Shown: piece after piece, positions 4,989 through 6,365 of the stretch
Position numbering within the stretch: the stretch's first letter is position 1
Layout: every line of letters begins with the position of its first letter
Source: Natrialbaceae archaeon
GTDB taxonomy: Archaea; Halobacteriota; Halobacteria; Halobacteriales; Natrialbaceae
Assembly: GCA_003552885.1 (NCBI GenBank)
Contig: PUPA01000240.1
Span: 1-6,365 of the forward strand
Length of the DNA stretch: 6,365 nucleotides
Reading direction: 5' to 3'
The notes under the pieces: generated by a model
Seen by the model: the letters and a program-made list of their open reading frames with translations, nothing else
Told to the model about the DNA's origin: nothing
The model's database searches: none
Position numbers and translations under genes: made by a program

Positions 4989-5738
4989 TCACTCGCGCCC
5001 GTCACGGGCCTCGACGAGCCGCTGTTCGGCGCGCTCGCGCAGTTCGTTCGCCTCCTCGGCGACGGCCTCGGCCTCGTCGTACTCACCGAGGGCCTCGAGG
5101 ATCCGCGTTTTCTCCTCGAGTGCGGGTGCGTCGTGCATCCCCAGGCGGATCGCGTTGTCGATACAGCGGAGGGCCTCCTCGTCGAGCCCGCGCTCGTGGA
5201 GGAAGAACGCCCGGTTGTACCACGCCTGTGCGAACCGCTCGTCCACCTCGACGGCGCGTTCGGCGTGCTCGAGCGCCTCCGTCGTCTCGCCGAACTCCCA
5301 GAGGGCGTACGCGAGGTTTGTCTCGGCGGTGGCCGCGTGCTTGCTCGCGTCGTCGATCGCCAGCGCCTCGCGGTAGGCACCGATCGCCTCGTCGTACTCC
5401 TCGAGTTCGGCGTGGGCGACGCCCTTGTTCACCCAGGCCTCCTGTTCGAGACCGTCGTCCTCGGCGAACCGGGCCGCACGCTCGAACGTCCCGGTGGCCT
5501 GCTCGAACCGGTTTATCTCGACGTAGCCGAGTCCGACCTCGAGCAGCTCCTCGGCGTCGACCGCGTCGCTCAGCTGACGCTCGTCGAGGAGGTCCGAGAC
5601 GACCCGGGAGTCGACGGGGTCGACCTTCGACGGGTCGACGTCGAGTTCGGGCGGGTCGAGGTCGAACTCCTCGTACGGATCGCCGAACCCTGCGCCCTCG
5701 GAGAAGCGGTGGTCGCGATCGTCCTCTCGGTCGGTCAT
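4989..5738 (-). CDS. Tetratricopeptide repeat (TPR) protein
   Basis: A 249-residue soluble protein. Residues 1-60 are a disordered, strongly acidic and Pro-containing leader (EFDLDPPELDVDPSKVDP at 24-41). From about 62 to 240 it is a run of roughly five TPR units of 34 residues: 62-95, 100-133, 138-171, 172-205 and 206-239. Repeat signatures include AWVNKGVAHAELEEYDEAIG (101-120), ETNLAYALWEFGETTEALEH (139-158) and AWYNRAFFLHERGLDEEAL (172-190). TPR superhelices bind peptides and assemble complexes; the partner is unknown. A grpE gene ends 87 bp upstream and the DUF424 gene follows without a gap. A co-chaperone role is possible only by proximity. The start at 5738 fits a leaderless promoter centred about 27 nt upstream. 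Confidence 0.9.
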   Translation of the reverse strand: MTDREDDRDHRFSEGAGFGDPYEEFDLDPPELDVDPSKVDPVDSRVVSDLLDERQLSDAVDAEELLEVGLGYVEINRFEQATGTFERAARFAEDDGLEQEAWVNKGVAHAELEEYDEAIGAYREALAIDDASKHAATAETNLAYALWEFGETTEALEHAERAVEVDERFAQAWYNRAFFLHERGLDEEALRCIDNAIRLGMHDAPALEEKTRILEALGEYDEAEAVAEEANELRERAEQRLVEARDGRE

Positions 5739-5761
5739 CGTTCGGGGTTGGACCGGACGAT

Positions 5762-5770
5762 GGTTAAGGG
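5762..5770 (-). promoter_or_regulatory. TATA-like element of the TPR/DUF424 unit
   Basis: On the minus strand CCCTTAACC is centred about 27-28 nt before the ATG at 5738, again the leaderless spacing. A CGAAACGAA stretch about 10 nt further upstream (within 5775-5785) resembles a BRE-type sequence but is farther away than usual. The element would drive the TPR and DUF424 genes independently of grpE. Confidence 0.5.
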
Positions 5771-5825
5771 CTGCGTTCGTTTCGACCCGGGCACGGGGAG
5801 GGCCGACCGCACCCCTGAACGGCGA

Positions 5826-6365
5826 TCAGGACGCGTTCTCCCCGGAGCCGTCGCCGGTCGCACCTTCCTTGGAGCCGTCGCCGGTCGTCCCTCCCTCGTC
5901 GTCCCCACCACCGGGCTCCGGACTGCCGTCCTCGTCCGCGTCCTCGCCACCGTCGTTCCCGTCGGCGTCGCCGTCGGGCGCGTGGCCCCCACCGTCCGGT
6001 CCACCGTTCCCGGCCGGGCCGGCCTCGCTCGTCGACCCGTCGGCCACCTCTCCGCCGAGCGCGACGGCGTCGCCGTCGTCGGCCTCGTCGCCAGCCTCGG
6101 CGTCGTCGGCTCCATCGCCAACCCTGGCGTCGTCGGACTCACTGCCGCCCGCCTCGCCGTCTCCGGTCTCCTCGCCGTCGGTCTCGTCGGCGTCTTCGGC
6201 CTCGTCGTCGGTCTCGGCGTCGTCCTGGGCGACCAGCTCGCCGTTGCTCACGGTCACCTGGGCGCTCTGGATGACCTTTCCGGCCATCTCGTAACCGGGG
6301 GTGAACACCTCCGCTATGGCCCCCTCCGGTCGGTCGCTGTCGACTTTCATCATCACCTCGTGGCG
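5826..6365 (-). CDS. grpE: Nucleotide exchange factor GrpE, C-terminal part with long acidic tail (cut by window edge)
   Basis: GrpE releases ADP from the chaperone DnaK (Hsp70) and so drives its folding cycle. Only the last 179 residues are in the window; the N-terminal coiled coil lies beyond the right edge. The first 40 or so residues are the end of the conserved beta domain that contacts the DnaK nucleotide-binding domain: RHEVMMKVDSD, then PEGAIAEVFTPGYEMAGKVI and SAQVTVSNGE. The remaining roughly 130 residues form a low-complexity tail rich in Gly, Asp and Glu (about 48 acidic residues and 35 Gly, with one Lys, one Arg, one His, no aromatics and no Cys). A GrpE normally ends soon after its AQVTVS strand, so this tail is unusual. 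A GTG at 6354-6356 is an internal Val, not a start. The stop lies 87 bp before the TPR gene. Confidence 0.93.
   Translation of the reverse strand, partial: RHEVMMKVDSDRPEGAIAEVFTPGYEMAGKVIQSAQVTVSNGELVAQDDAETDDEAEDADETDGEETGDGEAGGSESDDARVGDGADDAEAGDEADDGDAVALGGEVADGSTSEAGPAGNGGPDGGGHAPDGDADGNDGGEDADEDGSPEPGGGDDEGGTTGDGSKEGATGDGSGENAS
5844..5887. repeat. 17-bp direct repeat in the GrpE tail
   Basis: GGAGCCGTCGCCGGTCG occurs at 5844-5860 and again at 5871-5887, a 27-bp period that keeps the reading frame. It encodes repeated TGDGS segments at the extreme C-terminus of GrpE. This is a sign that the tail grew by slippage or small duplications. Confidence 0.8.

Noticed and set aside
6354..6356. 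GTG as the start of a separate acidic protein at 5826-6356
   Set aside because: Codons upstream to the window edge (RHE) continue the conserved GrpE sequence, so this is an internal Val in a gene that extends beyond the window.

Overview
The window comes from a haloarchaeon (class Halobacteria). The sequence is very GC-rich, the predicted proteins are Asp/Glu-rich and Lys-poor, most genes have a TATA-like element about 27 nt before the ATG (leaderless transcription), and the gene content is archaeal: sn-glycerol-1-phosphate dehydrogenase, a fused-repeat tRNA-splicing endonuclease and a DUF424 protein. I cannot assign a genus. Almost all of the window is ordinary chromosomal coding sequence. 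I see no rRNA, tRNA, insertion sequence, CRISPR array or integration site.

Layout. On the + strand at the left are a small winged-helix protein (92-463), led by a strong Shine-Dalgarno-like match, and a small DUF5518-type membrane protein (549-890). These converge on a long minus-strand series. Read in transcription order from the right edge, it contains: the C-terminal part of GrpE, cut by the window edge, with a very long acidic tail (5826-6365); a TPR protein (4989-5738) directly abutting a DUF424 protein (4698-4988); an intergenic region with a 24-bp tandem repeat and a 9-bp-arm inverted repeat (4581-4693); a HemG-like flavodoxin (3967-4542); a NucS-N-domain/zinc-ribbon protein (3173-3922); the tRNA-splicing endonuclease EndA (2071-3105); and glycerol-1-phosphate dehydrogenase EgsA (942-2003).

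How the genes work together. Although the minus-strand genes are co-oriented and closely spaced (gaps of 0 to 155 bp), five of the six starts visible in the window have a TATA-like element at the leaderless position. They therefore look like several short transcription units rather than one operon. The exception is the TPR/DUF424 pair (TGAATG junction), which is probably co-transcribed and translationally coupled. The functions are mostly housekeeping: membrane lipid stereochemistry (EgsA), tRNA intron removal (EndA) and protein folding (GrpE).

The least explained elements are the NucS-like zinc protein that lacks the nuclease domain, the roughly 130-residue Gly/Asp/Glu tail on GrpE, and the repeat-bearing intergenic region upstream of the flavodoxin gene. 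I found no convincing undescribed multi-gene system.
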